From contig DATDJZ010000155.1 in NCBI GenBank assembly GCA_036520315.1, positions 1 through 7,688 on the forward strand: DNA of 7,688 nt, in the 5' to 3' direction. The notes under the pieces are model-generated. The model did not search any database and was not told where the DNA came from. It saw nothing but the letters and a program-made list of their open reading frames with translations. Of this stretch, positions 7,365 through 7,688 are shown piece after piece. The first letter of the stretch is position 1. The number at the start of each line of letters is the position of its first letter. The translations under genes and the position numbers were made by a program. This DNA comes from DASUPK01 sp036520315 (GTDB lineage Bacteria > Actinomycetota > Thermoleophilia > Solirubrobacterales > 70-9).

Positions 7365-7688
7365 CTATGCCCTCGCCGGCTCCGGCAGGGCGCCCGCCGG
7401 GGCATCGTGCGGCACAACGCCTCGCCGTCTCGGCAGCCACTCGAGCCAACTGGGCAGGTACCAGTTGCGCTCGCCGAGCAGCTTCATCGTCGCCGGGAGC
7501 AGGACCCCGCGGATCAGGGTGGCGTCGATCAGGATGGCCGCTGCCAGGCCCACGCCCATCTGCTTGAACTCGATGAAGCTGAGCGTCGCGAAGATGGAGA
7601 ACACCGCCACCATCACGATCGCCGCGCTCGTCACCGTGCCCGCGGTCGAGCCGATGCCGCGCTCGATCGCCTTGTCAGTGGGCATGCC
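7365..7688 (-). CDS. MMPL-family (RND) transporter, C-terminal 107 residues (5' end beyond window)
   Basis: Only the end of the protein is present. Two hydrophobic helices (GTVTSAAIVMVAVFSIFATL and GVGLAAAILIDATLIRGVLL) are joined by FIEFKQM. After them comes LLGERNWYLPSWLEWLPRR, the characteristic end of actinobacterial MMPL proteins, which are usually about 700-750 residues and export lipids or other hydrophobic compounds using the proton gradient. GTVTSAAIVMVAVF is the usual start of the penultimate helix. The frame is open to the right edge, and no start can be assigned. A tail of about 17 residues (GVVPHDAPAGALPEPARA) is probably disordered. Its relation to the downstream operon is only positional, because a hairpin lies between them. 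Confidence 0.9.
   Translation of the reverse strand, partial: GMPTDKAIERGIGSTAGTVTSAAIVMVAVFSIFATLSFIEFKQMGVGLAAAILIDATLIRGVLLPATMKLLGERNWYLPSWLEWLPRRRGVVPHDAPAGALPEPARA

Overview
The window is GC-rich chromosomal DNA (my estimate by eye is about two-thirds G+C) that looks like an actinobacterium. The class Thermoleophilia (Solirubrobacterales-like) is my best guess. The reasons are the GC-biased codon use, two TTG starts, a GAP-family (sulfolipid-1-addressing type) membrane protein, an MMPL transporter, an F420-reductase-like protein, a Gram-positive/actinobacterial-type LexA box, and promoters of the leaderless type common in Actinobacteria. The class assignment is inference. I see no insertion sequence, phage gene, CRISPR array, tRNA or rRNA.

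Layout. Eight protein genes are packed tightly, and no gap exceeds about 125 bp. (1) uvrA, minus strand, covers positions 1-2281. It is complete at its start but runs off the left edge. (2) An MFS transporter, minus strand, lies upstream of uvrA. (3) A VOC/glyoxalase-fold protein, plus strand, is divergent from the MFS gene with 25 bp between their start codons. (4) A hendecad coiled-coil protein, minus strand, has a Glu-Pro linker and a small C-terminal helical module. It converges on the VOC gene with a 3 bp gap. (5) A six-helix GAP-family protein, plus strand, is divergent from the coiled-coil gene with 54 bp between starts. (6) and (7) An F420-reductase-like dinucleotide-binding protein and an animal-type haem peroxidase form a minus-strand two-gene operon with a 4-bp GTGA overlap. 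(8) The C-terminal end of an MMPL-family (RND) transporter, minus strand, enters from the right edge.

Regulation gives the most striking signals. Four genes (uvrA, MFS, VOC, coiled-coil) have a TANNNT -10-like hexamer ending 7 or 8 bases before the first base of the start codon. In mycobacteria and other Actinobacteria this geometry produces leaderless mRNAs. At uvrA the hexamer lies inside a near-consensus LexA/SOS box, so LexA binding would cover both the promoter and the start of the message. At the MFS/VOC and coiled-coil/GAP pairs the two divergent -10 elements overlap or lie 8 bp apart, so each pair probably competes for one polymerase. The gene most worth study for function is the coiled-coil protein. 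I could not identify a novel multi-gene defence or biosynthetic system here.
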